From the NCBI GenBank assembly GCA_016785225.1, contig JAFBJZ010000112.1, forward strand, positions 1,612,001-1,676,000: a stretch of DNA of 64,000 nt, in the 5' to 3' direction. Below the pieces are notes generated by a model, which saw only the letters and a program-made list of their open reading frames with translations, searched no databases and had not been told where the DNA came from. This DNA is from Psettodes erumei. Its lineage: Eukaryota; Chordata; Actinopteri; Pleuronectiformes; Psettodidae. A program made the translations under genes and the position numbers. Positions 1-12,650 of the stretch are shown piece by piece. Every line of letters starts with the position of its first letter. Position 1 is the stretch's first letter.

Positions 1-1247
1 CACATGTGCTATGGAAGCTTCTCTGGGTGAGGGTTTGTAAAGTAATAGCATGCTCATTAGTACTGCATAAGAGCTTCAACAGATTTCAAATCTTGGAAAA
101 GGACACTGCTGCCATATTACTGTCATAGAATCTGCAGACTTGGACAAGGTTGCATGCCATGCAAGTGTTGTCAATACACTGGAATGTTAGTGTCTGCTTC
201 AGCCTCCATCTCGAAGCAGATACAAAAGAGTGTGATTAAAAAAAGATGATGCATATATTTATGTATATGTTTGCACCAGTTGAGTTTTCAGCAGTGTAAT
301 AGGCAATAACTGCAATTATAAGATATACTTGGATACAACTTAAACCACCAGAATGCTGCATTAAACACTTTGATAACATCATATTAGTATGGTCAGTGTA
401 GTGCAGGAGGTTCTTTGAAGTTTTATTGCAATTCATTTGGTGCAACATTTCTTTGGTTGAATTTAATTTTACTTCAGCTAATGACTTTTGCCTCTCAGCG
501 AAATGCGGGGAATGTGCCTAAAGTTCTAACTTCAAATGTAGACAGGATAAATGGGAATGTGGTGTAAATACATACGGTCGAGTGCAAATGTTTGCAGTTT
601 CATTGAAATGACAAAATTAGTAAATTTTGTTTTCAATCAACTCAATATTTAATGCACATTCTGCTTTATCATATCTATAATCTCCTCTAACCTGTTTGGG
701 TTCCCTCTCTGAGCAGGTTTTGTTGATCATTGTCTTTCAGGTTTCACTGCCTCTTCATTTTTAGACATTTTAACTGATGGCAGGAGGGATGTAAGACATC
801 TCTGATGTTTTTTGGTGTTTTTATGACATATTATACAATGACATTTTGCATTGCATATTTGATGCCTCACCATACCATGACAGGCTCATTATGATTTTGA
901 TGCCTTGCTTTACTCTATAAATACATTGACACTCATGTTAAACTGACTCAACCCCAAGAAAGCTATGTGGTGAATGTGAATATTGCGACTCTGAACCTGG
1001 AATCAACCATGCTTTTCATGTGATTTTCATGCCATACTGTCCTATTATATCTTTCATGACATTTCATGCATTCCTAAGATTTTTCATGACTGTTTGATGC
1101 GTTTGTAATGCCTTATGAAACTCTGGTGCTCAGATAGCTGACAGGTTAATGAACACACCTCATAAACAGCTGGTCTATTGTTCTATGTCTGGAAGGCACA
1201 TTAGAGAATTTTACTTTACTGTGGTGGGGTTTTTTGCATGTGTTTTT

Positions 1248-1389
1248 ATGACATGTTATAGTCTGACATTTTTTTTCACAGTTTTACAATATGCTTTAAA
1301 TTTTCTGCATTTTGAAATACATGACATGCTATAGTCTGACATTTTTTCACAGTTTTACAATATGCTTTAAATGTTCTGCATTTTGAAGA
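1248..1389 (+). repeat. Tandem duplication, two copies of a 73-bp unit
   Basis: A unit starting ATGACATGTTATAGTCTGAC at 1248 is repeated from 1321 with only a few differences, and a third partial copy starts near 1388. Loosely related ATGACATTT and CATGCC words are scattered at 830-1110 and again at 24400-24545. Confidence 0.8.
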
Positions 1390-1686
1390 CATGTTATATA
1401 TGAAGTATTTATGAACACTATTCTTAAATGATTTATGGAATTTTCACCAGATATTGTTTTTGGATAGTTTCTCAAAATGGCCAGGTTCTATTACTGTTTT
1501 TCTCTGTAAGGGCCAAAAAAACAACAACACTGTATTGGAAACCTGCCAGAACAGTTGGTTTCATTCATTTTTATCTTAAATTTGTATAATGTTAAAATAA
1601 CTTTTTTTTGGCAGAGTCAGCATTTTACACCTAATATAGCTTTAACTGAACCACTTACAACATGTAATCACTGTGCACACAAAACA

Positions 1687-1880
1687 TGTGGCTGTGGCTC
1701 AGGAGGTAGCGCATGTCTTTGGGCAAGACACTGATCCCCCATTTGCCCCCGTATCATCAGTGTGTGATAGCGCTGCAAGGATGTGTCTGTGAATGGGTGA
1801 ATGTGCCTTGGAGTGTAAAAGCACTTTGAGTGGTTGATAAGACTAGAAGAGCGCTCTATAAATGCAAGACCATTTACCAG
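1687..1880 (+). repeat. Decayed tRNA-derived SINE of teleost type
   Basis: The head TGGCTCAGGAGGTAG resembles a tRNA A box. The body (TTGGGCAAGACACTGA, GAATGGGTGAATGTG) and tail (GCGCTCTATAAATGCAAGAC, CATTTACCA) match a very common fish repeat I recognise. Part of the tRNA-like head, including a B box, is missing, so this copy is old and internally deleted. Confidence 0.65.
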
Positions 1881-4800
1881 TTTCACACAGATGTACATGT
1901 TCACTGAGAAATGGCACAAATGCAAAGATCAACAAAACAAACAATCCAAACAACATACAAAGTACTCAGTGTCCCTTTTTAAAAAGTATGAGATGCCAGA
2001 TTTGTAATCGCTCATCACATTTAAAATAAAAAAATGAATAAAAGAATAATCAAAAGAAATATAAAAAATGAACTTTTTGAAGTAACAGTATATCAGCTAA
2101 GCATCTACAATGGAACAACACTAAAAGTGTACTCCCCCCTCCTTTTTTATATTGTATTTTATATGTTTTCCAAAGGGATCTTCAGCTGATGCTGATTTTC
2201 TGTGGGACATGTAGCTTTGGCATCTGACTTTTAGCAACATATCAGAATGTATGTAGCCATGGGGAGTAAAAAAATACCTCCTTTTTTAAAATGAGCCTGC
2301 GAGAAACACTAAAAAGTCAGCCAGGGTCCGTGTTTTTAACCCACTGAACTCTCCTTAACACTTCAGCAGTCTAAATCTAAAACTACTTCATAACATATAA
2401 TGCATTTTATCTTCACAAGTATGAAATAAGCACAGCCTTTAATCATCTGTCTGGTTGATTGACTACAGTATAAATTTATGGAGACCACAAATGTCCTCCG
2501 CTCCTCTTCAAGTCCAGCCTTTCAGCTCTCATCCAGTGATATGTGTCTGCCGCTCGGGCTGTAATTACAGTAATCATAAGGGGAACAGAGGGAGAGTGCT
2601 GTAACTATGCCCTCGGTAGTTTCTACATCATGTCCCAGCTCCTGTAATTATGTTTATGCTATTATTAAGTGAGCAGCATTCACCCAAAGGAATGACAAAG
2701 TGCGAGAGACACTAATGGCAAGTATGTCATAATTACACATTTTAATACTGCCGGTATTGGTGTTATCTGTTTTTGGAACAAAAAGTATGAACTTAAAGCA
2801 GTTCAGAGGTAGGTATCGGTAATGCCAGTACATGTGTCAGACATCTCATTACTAATTAACAGAATGACTTTCCTGATTCACATGACAAACATATGAACAA
2901 TTGTATGATTCACAAAATGTGCCTGCTCCATGACACATCTCAGACCGGTGGAATTGAAGTGACTCATCACCGCCTCACACAGATTCCAACCATGCAACAT
3001 CTGCGAGTCACAGCAGAAGGCAGCATATATATATATATACCCATTCACTACTATCATCAGTGCACCTTATTCAGTTACAGCCCATCAGCTCTGAAAGCCC
3101 CCCTCCCTGCTTCAAACATGCAACGTGCAGCACCACAGCTAATGACTTCACAGGCAGTCCTGTGGCTCAGTGTTTGCTTTGTTTGTGTTGACACATAGTT
3201 AGAGGGTGTCATCTTTAATTTGGCCCCTGGTGGAAACAATGATGTGAAATATGGAGCCTTCAGTATTTTTTCCCATCACTATATGCTTGTGTGGATGTGT
3301 AGATAAGTGCCTACAGCATCTCTCATCTTTTAATACAGAATCTGCATCAGATTTCCCTACCAAGCCTGAGTGTATCATCCACAACAATGCTAATGTATGC
3401 AGAAATTGACAATTGACAGTAACTTCAAAATGTGTGTATTTCACTTAATTAATGATCAACAGGATGTCATAGAAATGATAGAAAGTAAAATTTTCTGCAG
3501 CAAACTTTACAGGTGTAATCACAATTCAAATCACGTTTGATCAAAGTCTGATTAAACAGTATGATATAGAACATTTCGAGGAAGCTGAAAACTGTTACTC
3601 AGTAAACTGGAAAAAAACTGTCACTTACAGTACATGTTGACTGGACCATGTGTGAGAGTGGGAGTGTATGTGTGTGTGCCACCTACTCGCAGAGGTGAGC
3701 ACAGAGTGCATGTGCCCACACAAAGCTCCATCCCACTGGTGCTGTAACCAAATCCCTAAGAGAAACATTCACATTGTTCATGTTCTGGTTTTGCTCATTG
3801 CAGCTGTGCGCATCATGTGTTGTTCAGCCTTAAAGATTCAGACATATTAAGAGGAATTAAGGCATCTGTTTGCTGTTAATGACCAGATATCTTCATATCT
3901 CAGGGAGCAGTACTGCAAAGTGTAGGCAAATATATGAGATGGGACTATCTGGTGCAAAGCAAAATTCACGAACATGTGGTTTGTTTTGGAAAAAGCTGAA
4001 ACCCTGCTCATTTCATTCTTACACATTTGGTGATTAATTTGCTGAGTGCTGAAAGTTGTAATTGGGGTTGCAGAGTACATCAAATGGGAGAGCCCATCAC
4101 CATGGAGATACTGTGGATGTGAAGCTGCACTGACATGAAAATAATATGTGCAAAGAGAGCAGATAAATGAATAAAAAACCATAGCCTGTTACACACTAGC
4201 ATTACCAGATCAAAAAAGACAGTCAGAATGAAATATCACAACAGATAACTTTAAAACTGAACATATACATTATAGATTATAAGTTACATCAATAATTGAA
4301 CATAAAATCAGTGTGATTCAAGCTAAAATCTCAAAATAGATTTTTAGATAGAGGTACATCTATTAGGTGTGAAGACAAAGATGTGTCTATTGAATTTTAG
4401 GCAGCCAATTGAATCCTGGCACTGGTCTGACGTCAGACTCCTAAAGTCTATTAAGTCCCTCTTCTTCCTCTGATCAATATGTCCTCCAGGTGCAGAATAT
4501 ATATGCAATCATAAAACACAAATTCCAGTCATCATTTTGATTATGATGAGAGGAACACATTGCTGTTAGCAGCCTCTGTGTAATTACGCTGCTGGCACAA
4601 ACCATAAGGGAAAACTACACTATTCAAATATTTCATTTTCTCACAAAGGCTCCTTAGGGATCATATGCGTACACTGCAGTGGTGATATATGCCACACTAT
4701 GAAATCCATACCATGAGTTTCAGCACTTTATTCATGTTAGATCTGGGTTGTGAAAGATTATATAACGGTGCTAAACTGAACCTGTGGGGGGAAAACAAAA

Positions 4801-6602
4801 AAATTAAAAGCAGCACTATCACCTAAACTTAAATGCTAAGAGGCAACGGCTGCCACCTCTAAATGAAATGAGCAAAGCCTTGAGTACGAGGTCTGACAGC
4901 CTGTGAGTGACAGCTTAATAATTTCCAGCTTAGTGTAATACCATAAAAGGTTTGCCTTTCCAGATAATTTCTGAAACGCTGAAGGAGAAAGGCCTCCGGG
5001 GCCATGTTAGCAATTTGCATGCAGCTCTCACTCAAGCAATATCTCATATTCCTCAATGGCAGCGGCATATTCATTGAAATAATCACAAACAGTGGACAGA
5101 CAGAAGCTGAATAGAATGATAGTCATCCTAGGTAACCAGATTTAACGCTATAGAGACATGTTTCTAAAACATAAAGAAAATGACACAGTTTTTGAAAATA
5201 CAATGATGAAAGTAATGAATATTTTCTTGGTTAAATCCACTCTTCACTAATAAGGTGTTACAAAATGGAAAACAAAAGGTTTCTTTTTTTGTATATCCGC
5301 CACCTGTCAAATAACAACTTACCTGAAATCATATGAAAAAGAAAAGGCAGCAGGTTGTCGCATCTGTGGAGCTGTAAACAGCACACATCTTGTTTGATAA
5401 ATGACATAAGGGTTGACGTGATTAACGAGACTGCCACCAGTTTGTCTCCTGCCTATGCAGGATCAACTGATATGTGTGTTTCAGGATTGGGTCAGTGATC
5501 TTGATCCTATGAATGAAGCATGTGAGTCAGCACCATTGCAGAAAACTGCATACGAATCATTAGATGGCATGTCCCCCTTCTCTATGGGCTGCTGCACAAG
5601 CAAGACAACATGCAGTGAAGTTTCAGCACCAGAGAGTGGACAACTCCCTTACCCTCAGGACCAGAACACACAGAGATTTACCCAAGCATTACAGGAAACT
5701 GCAAGGGGGGTCATCGGCTTTACTTAGGTGTTACTTCATTTGTGCCTTAATACAAAGCTACAAATCGCAGCACAATTCCATTTTCTGAAAAATCTGCTTG
5801 AAGTTCAGCACAAAGACAAGCCGCACAGAATAAATTTCAAACAGAAGATAGCCAGTCCTGGGTGGGGGGAAAAGAGCTTATGCCACTGGGACATAATCGT
5901 GAATAAAACATCTTTAGCATTGAAGCATCACTATGTATTAGACAGAAAATAATCAGTAGTCTGTGATGAAATACTGTGTAGCCTTTTGTACTAACTCTTA
6001 CCACTTAATTACAACCACTTAAGCCTACAAAAAAAAATTTACATCGCCAAGGAGGCAGATGAATAGCGAAAGGTGATTCATCATAAAAGAAATTGTTGTG
6101 TTACAGTATTAACCTGCATTTGCTGCATTACAATCAGGAAAACATATCTAGATGCTGGTTTCACTATGACAGATACAGACTGGATTTTACCCCAGGAATA
6201 AAAAATACAAATACTGTAGCTTACGTTTACGGCGGTAGGCTGTCGGCATAACGATTAGTATTCCAAGTTCAAATTAATACTTGAAAATAAGTGTAGCTGG
6301 GTACATTAGCTATACCGATTATCAAGTGTATTGCTTCGTGTGGATTTGAAAAAAATCTCTATTAACTACGTTTATATTACCAATGGCAATTAAGGCAGCA
6401 TTTAATTGCGGGACTTTTGAGTGAAGTCTGGAATAAGAGCCTCAGAATCGGGGCGAGGAATAGCTACTTTACAGAAACTATCAGGCTGCACGTCCTCAAA
6501 CCTGCGTACAGTATTTGTAAATAACGTACAATCAGTATAGCCTCGCTCCGAAACCAAACAAGTGACACGTCACGAGCAGGGAAGAAGGCATGACAAACTC
6601 AC

Positions 6603-6722
6603 CATAGAAGGGTATAATCCGAAGATGGTGAGGGAAAGGACGGGGTACAGTACGCTCAACAGGACCCGCATGCTGACGGGCTCCGGACAGCCGCTCCTCT
6701 CCGAGGTGCAGTCCTTTAACAT
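6603..6722 (-). CDS. olfm3: Probable first coding exon of olfm3 (olfactomedin 3, signal-peptide exon)
   Basis: Minus-strand open exon ending ATG|GTGAGT in phase 0. From the ATG at 6671 it encodes 23 residues, MRVLLSVLYPVLSLTIFG then LYPSM, a clear signal peptide. Human OLFM3 short-form exon 1 is, as I recall, also 23 residues and ends GLDPSK, which aligns with GLYPSM here. An in-frame upstream ATG at 6722 would add 17 residues with two cysteines. OLFM3 encodes a secreted olfactomedin-domain glycoprotein. The remaining exons would lie left of position 1. Support is the exon form, the CpG-rich promoter and the known COL11A1-OLFM3 neighbourhood. The sequence match is short, so another secreted gene is possible. 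Confidence 0.55.
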
Positions 6723-7009
6723 AGTGTTCCAGTCCCGTTCACTTCGTCGCGTCTTCTATTTTTATTGTATTTTATTATTATTATTATTATTTTTTATCGC
6801 TGTCGAATCGCAAAGAGAGCGCTTCGGCAGCGGCACAGCGACCACACGTTCACCCGCATCACACCCACCGCTCCCCGTTGCTCCGACTGAGGGCAGTGCC
6901 GAGGAGCCGAGGAGAAAAGTTTGGAGCGAGGAGGGAAATATTCAAATATTTCAGTTCCCACGCACTGCAGAGGAGGGGGCGCACCAAGGATGTGGCATCA
7001 CTTGGGGCG

Positions 7010-7011
<2 letters not shown>
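6723..7011 (-). promoter_or_regulatory. CpG-rich putative promoter and 5' UTR of the olfm3-like gene
   Basis: This is the densest run of CG dinucleotides in the left half of the window (for example GAGCGCTTCGGCAGCGGC at about 6817-6834). It lies immediately upstream of a minus-strand first exon in otherwise AT-rich DNA. An ATT trinucleotide run at about 6771-6796 separates the GC-rich part from the exon. No precise start site can be read. Confidence 0.45.
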
Positions 7012-7046
<35 letters not shown>

Positions 7047-7112
7047 GTCTGTCTATCTGTCTGCCTGTCTGTCTAGCTGTATGTCTATCTTTCTGTCTGT
7101 ATGTCTGTCAAT
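7012..7112 (+). repeat. TATC/TGTC tetranucleotide microsatellite
   Basis: About eight perfect TATC units, then decayed TGTC, TGCC and TTTC variants. It lies about 300 bp upstream of the olfm3-like first exon. Confidence 0.95.
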
Positions 7113-9891
7113 GGAATTAATAAAGTACCACATTCATCCATCTGGATTTTAATGTCCTTCATGTTGACCTTCACATTCTGTCCATTCAAGAAATCTTGTT
7201 GATTTCAGAGTCCGTGCCTCTATCACTATGTACCAGTGTGTGTGAGGGTGATGTGTTGAGTGTTTTTCCAACTTTATGCTTTCATACAGTGTGTTATTGT
7301 TCAAGATCACCATCAGGGAAAAAACACAGATGTGAAACAGGCTTCACATTAACAAAAACCCATCACTGAGGTGGCTCACATTTTCTTCAGCAGGAGAGGG
7401 GAAGCAATTTGTGCAGTCTGGTTCTTTATGACTCTCATTCAGGGCTGGAGCTGAGGGGTTTTTGTTTACAGGGGTGATAGGAGGGCTATGCAAACATCTG
7501 TGGTTATCTACGTATAGTTTCATTCATATCTCATGCCTGGGATATTCATGAAAACTGATCATCAGTCGAGCAGCAGTCAGGGGGATGACACGCCAGTGCA
7601 AGCAGAAGTGCAGTGACGTGAGATGTAGTGTTGGACTCTTGACAGTCTGGTCATCAGCTGTGTGGCAGTGTGCCCTGAGGTGTTCTTGTCCTGCGTCACG
7701 ATGATTTTTATTTATATTAAAAAGCTAAAAATCATGAGAATTATGCCCCCCTCTGTTCTTAGACCATCAAATTGGACAAAGAAAAATCCTTTGTGCCCTG
7801 GAGAAGAGTCTGTAGGTAGATACTATAGTCTCTATCTTCCTCTCCTTCTCTTATGTATTTTCTCCTCTTTTGGTTTCTATTTGCTTCCCTGCTCTCTTTC
7901 CCCTTTGATCATCTCTCATTTTCACTGCCTCATTTCTGCCTCAGTGTTCTTGTAGACTTGCTTTACCAGTGGAGACAACAAGCTGTCACTGTTAAGAATG
8001 ACTTTCACTCCTCTGAAGGTTGGAGCCTTGTAAGGTCTTTTTCAAGGCTGTGGATCTGAATCTGTTGTGTGTTTACATGATGGCAGAGACATATTTCTCA
8101 ATTTGTGTGTGTTTTCTTCCCTGTTAGATTGTCATCAGAATTATTTGGAGAGGGGAACTTGGAGGTGAAGTACATACAGGTGGAAGTAATAGACCAGTGG
8201 AACAAAGTTCTATTTTTTACTGGGTTCATCTGTGTTTTCTTGCTGGCTTTTAAACTGATACTGCTGCATCATAGATTGCTGGTGTGAGATATTACTGGTA
8301 TAATATCAAAATAAGAAACTGATCTCTAAACACAAAACATATTTTAAATGTCATGCAGCAGTTCAGAATGACCTGTAAATACTGGAAAATGTTAAATGTA
8401 AAATACTAGCACTATAGCACTAGTTTACCCATGACAACTATTGGACTAATCTTGGATGGATTGTTGTACAATTTTGCACAGTCATTGTCCCCAGTGGATA
8501 AATCCCACTGTCTTTCTCTCTGGCATCACTAGCATGTTGAGATTTTTGGTCTTTAGTAGACTATCCATAGTGGCGCTGGCCTACAGTGACTGAAGGTCTG
8601 GTCTTCAGAGGATGGAGCCTATAACTTTTCACCTATTATAACGCCTATATAGCGGAGCGGAAGAGGGAACTCTTTCCTGTTTCCAAATACTTAAATAAGT
8701 GAGTTTTATCAATAACTTTATCACACAGATACTCACACTATTTGGTATTGCATTTGTTTTTTAGCCATTCCCATTTTACTGGAGACCCTCGATTTTTGAG
8801 TCTTTTAATTTTCATTCTGATTCCATACACTATTTCTGGTTCGTTTTAAGCAGTCTGCTGTTTCATGCTGCATTCCTACTGCAACACAGCGTTCCCTCCA
8901 TGGCACAGAGGAAAAATCTCCTGTCATAGTTTAAGGGTACAGGAGAAGGAAACTGCTTTTCAATAAAACACATAAAGCACTGCTTACCAATGAGCTCTCA
9001 GCGCCCTGGTTGTTTTAGGAGGTAACTTTGACACTGAAAAGAGAATAGGCTTAAAAATGTATCTGCTTCTTAATTAGACATGTATGACCTACAGTTTCTG
9101 GTGAAATAATGGAAGGAGTTTTAATTCAATCTATAAGGAAGTTGTTTTTTTTTGCCGTGTGTGTGTGTGTGTGTGTGTGTGGGGGGGGGGGGTGTCCAGG
9201 AGTGAGTGATGCCATGCCCGTCCATTGCAGTATAATGGAATCATAATTACCTTCCTGTGATTAGTTTACTGGTTTTAATAATTTTTATTTTAATTCTTTT
9301 ACATTTTCAGCTGTGTTTTGTTTATTTTCTATATCTGTGTTCTGAGCTTTTGCTTTTCAAATCACTCAGGAAAGTCTTTTTTCAAATATAAATAAAGTTG
9401 GTTTTCATTATTATCAAGCATGTTTTACTAGAACTAGTTCAGACGGTTAAATTGGAATAATTTAAACAAAGCTTCTACTTGAGGAGATGAATGGGCTTAT
9501 AATTATATTTGTCAGAAAGTTATGTTTGTGGACTTCAAGCTTTGCTATTTGTCATGCGCAATGATGTTAACACACTATTATGTATTATATAATATTATGT
9601 ATTATTATTACGTACCACTTAATTCCAGGGCATTTAATGGACAGTGCTCTCGATAATTAAAAACGTCCATCTTGTCTCTGCTTGTTTAAAAACTGAAGCA
9701 GCTCAGACTTTAACTCTGTTTCCTTATCATCTCCCCATTTTCTGCCAACCGTAACAGCAATCAGGCCTCATCCAACACAGTAACAGAACAAATCTGAGGT
9801 ATGCAATGATATACTGTATGATCAGTTATTATTATCAGTTCTTTAAACAAAAATATTTTGTGGCAACATCAGGCTTTACCAGAAGTTTGTA
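7113..9891. other. Intergenic, no gene seen
   Basis: AT-rich with only short chance open frames. It contains a GT microsatellite followed by a G run at 9157-9192. I recognise nothing else. Confidence 0.7.
9157..9192 (+). repeat. (GT)12 microsatellite plus G12 run
   Basis: Twelve GT units at 9157-9180 directly followed by twelve G at 9181-9192. Length is likely variable between individuals. Confidence 0.95.
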
Positions 9892-10230
9892 CATTCATCC
9901 ATCCATTTTCAATACCAATTACCTGTGTAGGGTTGCAGGGATGTTGGAGTCAGTCCCACCTGACACTGGGCGAGGGCGGGGTACACCCTGGACAGGTCAC
10001 CAGTCTATCACAAGGCTTACATATAAAGACAAACAACCATTCACGGTCACACCCATGGACTATTTTGATTAACCAAACAACCTAACCTGCATGTGTTAGG
10101 TGGACTGGGAGGAAGTTGGAGTACCTGGAGAAAAACGACACAGGCAGAGGGAGAACATGGAACCTCCACACAGAGAGGCCCCACCCGAACTAGGGTTCAA
10201 ACTGAGAATCTTCTTGCGGTGAGGCGACAT
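9892..10230 (-). repeat. Dispersed teleost LINE-type repeat fragment (minus copy)
   Basis: It runs from CATTCATCCATCCATTTTC through CACTGGGCGAGGGCGGGGTA, CACCCTGGACAGGTCACCAG and GGAGTACCTGGAGAAAA to CTTCTTGCGGTGAGGCGACA. I recognise this order of blocks as a very abundant fish repeat, probably the 3' end of an L2/Maui-type LINE. An opposite copy lies at 22843-23197. Confidence 0.7.
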
Positions 10231-10820
10231 GTTTGCATGTGTGCTTGTGAATTCATCAGATTATCAGAAGTGAGCTGCTGGTTAAAGGTTAATGAGTCAC
10301 TGAGGAATAAATGTGTGTGTGTGTGATTGAATGTTGGTTGTGCATGTTCAACTGCATTAATTTGTCCAGAGGGCATCTAATGAGTTGTCTGGGGAGCAGG
10401 AATGTTGTCATGGCCCTGTCTGGACACCTGTGTTTTTTGCCCATGTTTATTTTGCTGTGCATCACTGTAGCTGTAGACTCCTGGTCTGCCTCTCCATGTC
10501 TCCTGCATCTCCTCTCTCTCTCCTCTGTGCTGTCATCCCCATTAGTGTGTGGGCACAGCTCTAGTCAAGTGACTGTTGGCAAGTCTCCACAACTGCATCC
10601 AATCAACGCAATCAACCAGAGTACAAGAACGTTAGTCTTCCAGTCACTTGCCACTACAGTGTTCAATCTGCTTTGTTGGAGTGAACGCAGAACTCTGTCC
10701 ACCTGTGTTGTTAACTTTACCTGTGGTCCCATCCTCACTTTACCACATGCTTCATTCAAAAGTCACATACAGCTCAACAAACCCCTGGCAGCCAAGTCAC
10801 CTTCTTCTGATGAACTCGGG
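10231..10820. other. Intergenic, no gene seen
   Basis: It contains a 193-codon plus-strand open frame that runs into the LTR and has no recognisable domain, so I treat it as chance. The last bases (CTCGGG) are the left flank of the LTR element. Confidence 0.6.
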
Positions 10821-11483
10821 TGTATGACAGACTCTATGGGGATCTTGGATGGCAGCAATCGCTTCAGGGTGTCGACCAAGACAATGTTGTAATGTTCAGG
10901 GGTGAGTGCATTAATAAGAGGCATTCGTACACTTCCAGCTGTTTATCTGCATTTTTCATATGTGCCGGTGTGTGTGTGGTTGCTGCAATATAAACACAAC
11001 AATACAGACTGATGAGGAAATAAAGTACATCTTAAACATAAACACATACTGAACTAGATACATAATTCTAATCAGATAACTCAAATACAGCTCCAGATTG
11101 GTTATGAAACTTAAAGTCAGCATTGATCAATTAACACAAAATAGGCATTAATCTAAGCAACATAAGTAGGACAGACACTGAACAGGCACTGAACAGAGAT
11201 TAGCAATACAGTAACATGAACCCCTCGACTATTGCTAGTTAGCAGTTAGCTCCAAGTCACCTATTACCGGCTAATTGCTCTTCACATTATACAAACAGAT
11301 GGCAAAAAACTACTGCTAGGTGTAACATAAATAAAACAACAAAACTCATGGTTTTATGGACACACACACTACAGTACTGTATGGGATGTTCAATGACCTT
11401 GGCAGTGTGGGAATTCACCTGCGTGGCTAATTATGAACAACGCTATAAGGGTAAACTTGCACAGAGTGATGACCTTTTGTACA
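10821..11483 (-). repeat. 3' LTR of the BEL/Pao element (663 bp)
   Basis: It shares GCTTCAGGGTGT, GTGTGTGTGGTTGCTGCAAT, CAGCTCCAGATTGGTTATGA and CCTTGGCAGTGTGGGAATTC with the other LTR. A short G-rich purine segment next to it at about 11484-11493 on the minus strand is a possible polypurine tract. Confidence 0.85.
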
Positions 11484-11544
11484 GCCATCCCCAAATTTGG
11501 TGTGCAAATTTGACACTGACAAAACACTTCACCTCATTTGAGGA

Positions 11545-12102
11545 AGAATGATGTAGCACCAGGTGGCTGGGGCAGTGAGTTCTCCGCAACTGTGGTTCCC
11601 ACAAACACTTTATACTGGCATGAGTCTGAATGGTTGAATACTGTAGTTTAGTCTACACTACCTCCTGGATGTCAAGATTGAGCTCTATCTTAGAGGATCG
11701 AAGCCAACTGTGCTTCTGTTAGAGCTCCAAACAGTTCCAGCCTGGGGATTGAGAGTTGCTTATTGGGCACCACTCTTGACCTTGCAGCCAAAAAGTCCAC
11801 ATAGACTTGTCCTTCACCTACGCATGTTCCGAAGCATTACAGAACACATGAATACTTCGAATTCTGTTGCTGCAATCCAAGCATGGGTCAGTGTAGCATC
11901 TCGGCAGCGTTATTCGTGACAGCTGGGACAGTTTACTTTCCCATAATAGCCAAGCTTGGAGCAGATCTAATGGTAAGTGGAGATCGTCCCATCCTCTTTT
12001 CTTGGATCTAGTGGTATATGGGATGATGAACCTGACAGGGTTGTACTGATGAGCAAGCAGTTGACAGATGTTGCGAATGGTCGTCTCTGGTGGACTATGC
12101 AC
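11545..12102 (-). pseudogene. BEL/Pao pol remnant (end of RT and RNase H region)
   Basis: A first open piece (12102 to 11818) contains GWDDLHLPLDLLQAWLLWES and IHVFCNASEHA, the pattern preceding and opening the BEL RNase H region. A TAG and a frameshift near 11818 interrupt it. The next frame carries FLAARSRVVPN and LSIPRLELFGALTEAQLAS, and a third carries YKVFVGTTVAE. No integrase is recognisable before the 3' LTR. Confidence 0.75.
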
Positions 12103-12144
12103 GACTCCACTTGAGCAGAACCTGGCTGCTGCTGGTTGGTCGAT

Positions 12145-12531
12145 CTACATAAAGCTATCGGAGATGGAACTCACCAGGCAGGTGCTTTCTTCAGTTATGC
12201 TGGGCTTACCAGCTGCTGGTGCAGTTTGGCTGGTATTGACTTCGTGAAGAATATCAAGGTGCCGTAGTTCACACTGTTTGCACTTGACTTTGAGATTACA
12301 TTGAGATACACTGCTTGGTGCTTGCAGCCACATCTCCAGCACCTCTTGTTCCATTGAACCATCCACACCAAGATCCACCGTCTTCTGTTCCTTCGACAAG
12401 AGTTCAAAGTTACTGCACTGATTCAAGTATTGCTGCAGAGTGTCACATAATGGGCAGTACATCTTTGGTTTCTCCTGTGTGGCAGTCTTGTCTTCCTCTG
12501 ACTTTCCCTTTTGTTCATTGACGCATCTCAT
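12145..12531 (-). pseudogene. BEL/Pao gag C-terminus with cysteine knuckle (decayed)
   Basis: The open frame contains YCPLCDTLQQYLNQCSNFEL, and then CKQCELRHLDILH. This matches the spaced Cys and His pattern of the BEL/Pao gag knuckle (C..C..H....C..F, then C..C...H..LLH), but the first histidine and the middle C..C pair are lost. A normal element continues into protease, but here the sequence jumps to the end of RT, so roughly 2 kb has been deleted. Confidence 0.7.
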
Positions 12532-12650
12532 AAGTCATAGCCTTATAAGACTTGCACTTTCGTGGAGCTGGTTTCTCTCTGTCTGAGTGGTCACAGTACT
12601 TGTCTCCAATCACCTGGACACATACCTCATACTCAAGCCACTCAGCTAGG

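Larger units (their letters stand above)
1..6602 (-). other. Inferred intron 1 of the olfm3-like gene; no exons seen
   Basis: No olfactomedin-type or other coding exon is recognisable on either strand. The stretch is AT-rich and contains a decayed SINE, a 73-bp tandem duplication, a TATA dinucleotide run at about 3026-3041 and ATGACATTT-rich satellite-like sequence around 830-1110. Its intronic status depends on the olfm3 exon call. Confidence 0.45.

Noticed and set aside
1687..1720. Possible tRNA gene (A-box-like TGGCTCAGGAGGTAG)
   Set aside because: There is no anticodon arm or B box, and the continuation is a SINE body and tail.
6562..7152. 196-codon plus-strand open frame
   Set aside because: It is antisense to the olfm3-like exon, runs through the CpG-rich region and ends in microsatellite-encoded YLSIYLSI repeats. 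No domain is recognisable.
10311..10892. 193-codon plus-strand open frame
   Set aside because: It has no recognisable domain or splice context, and its end lies in the LTR.
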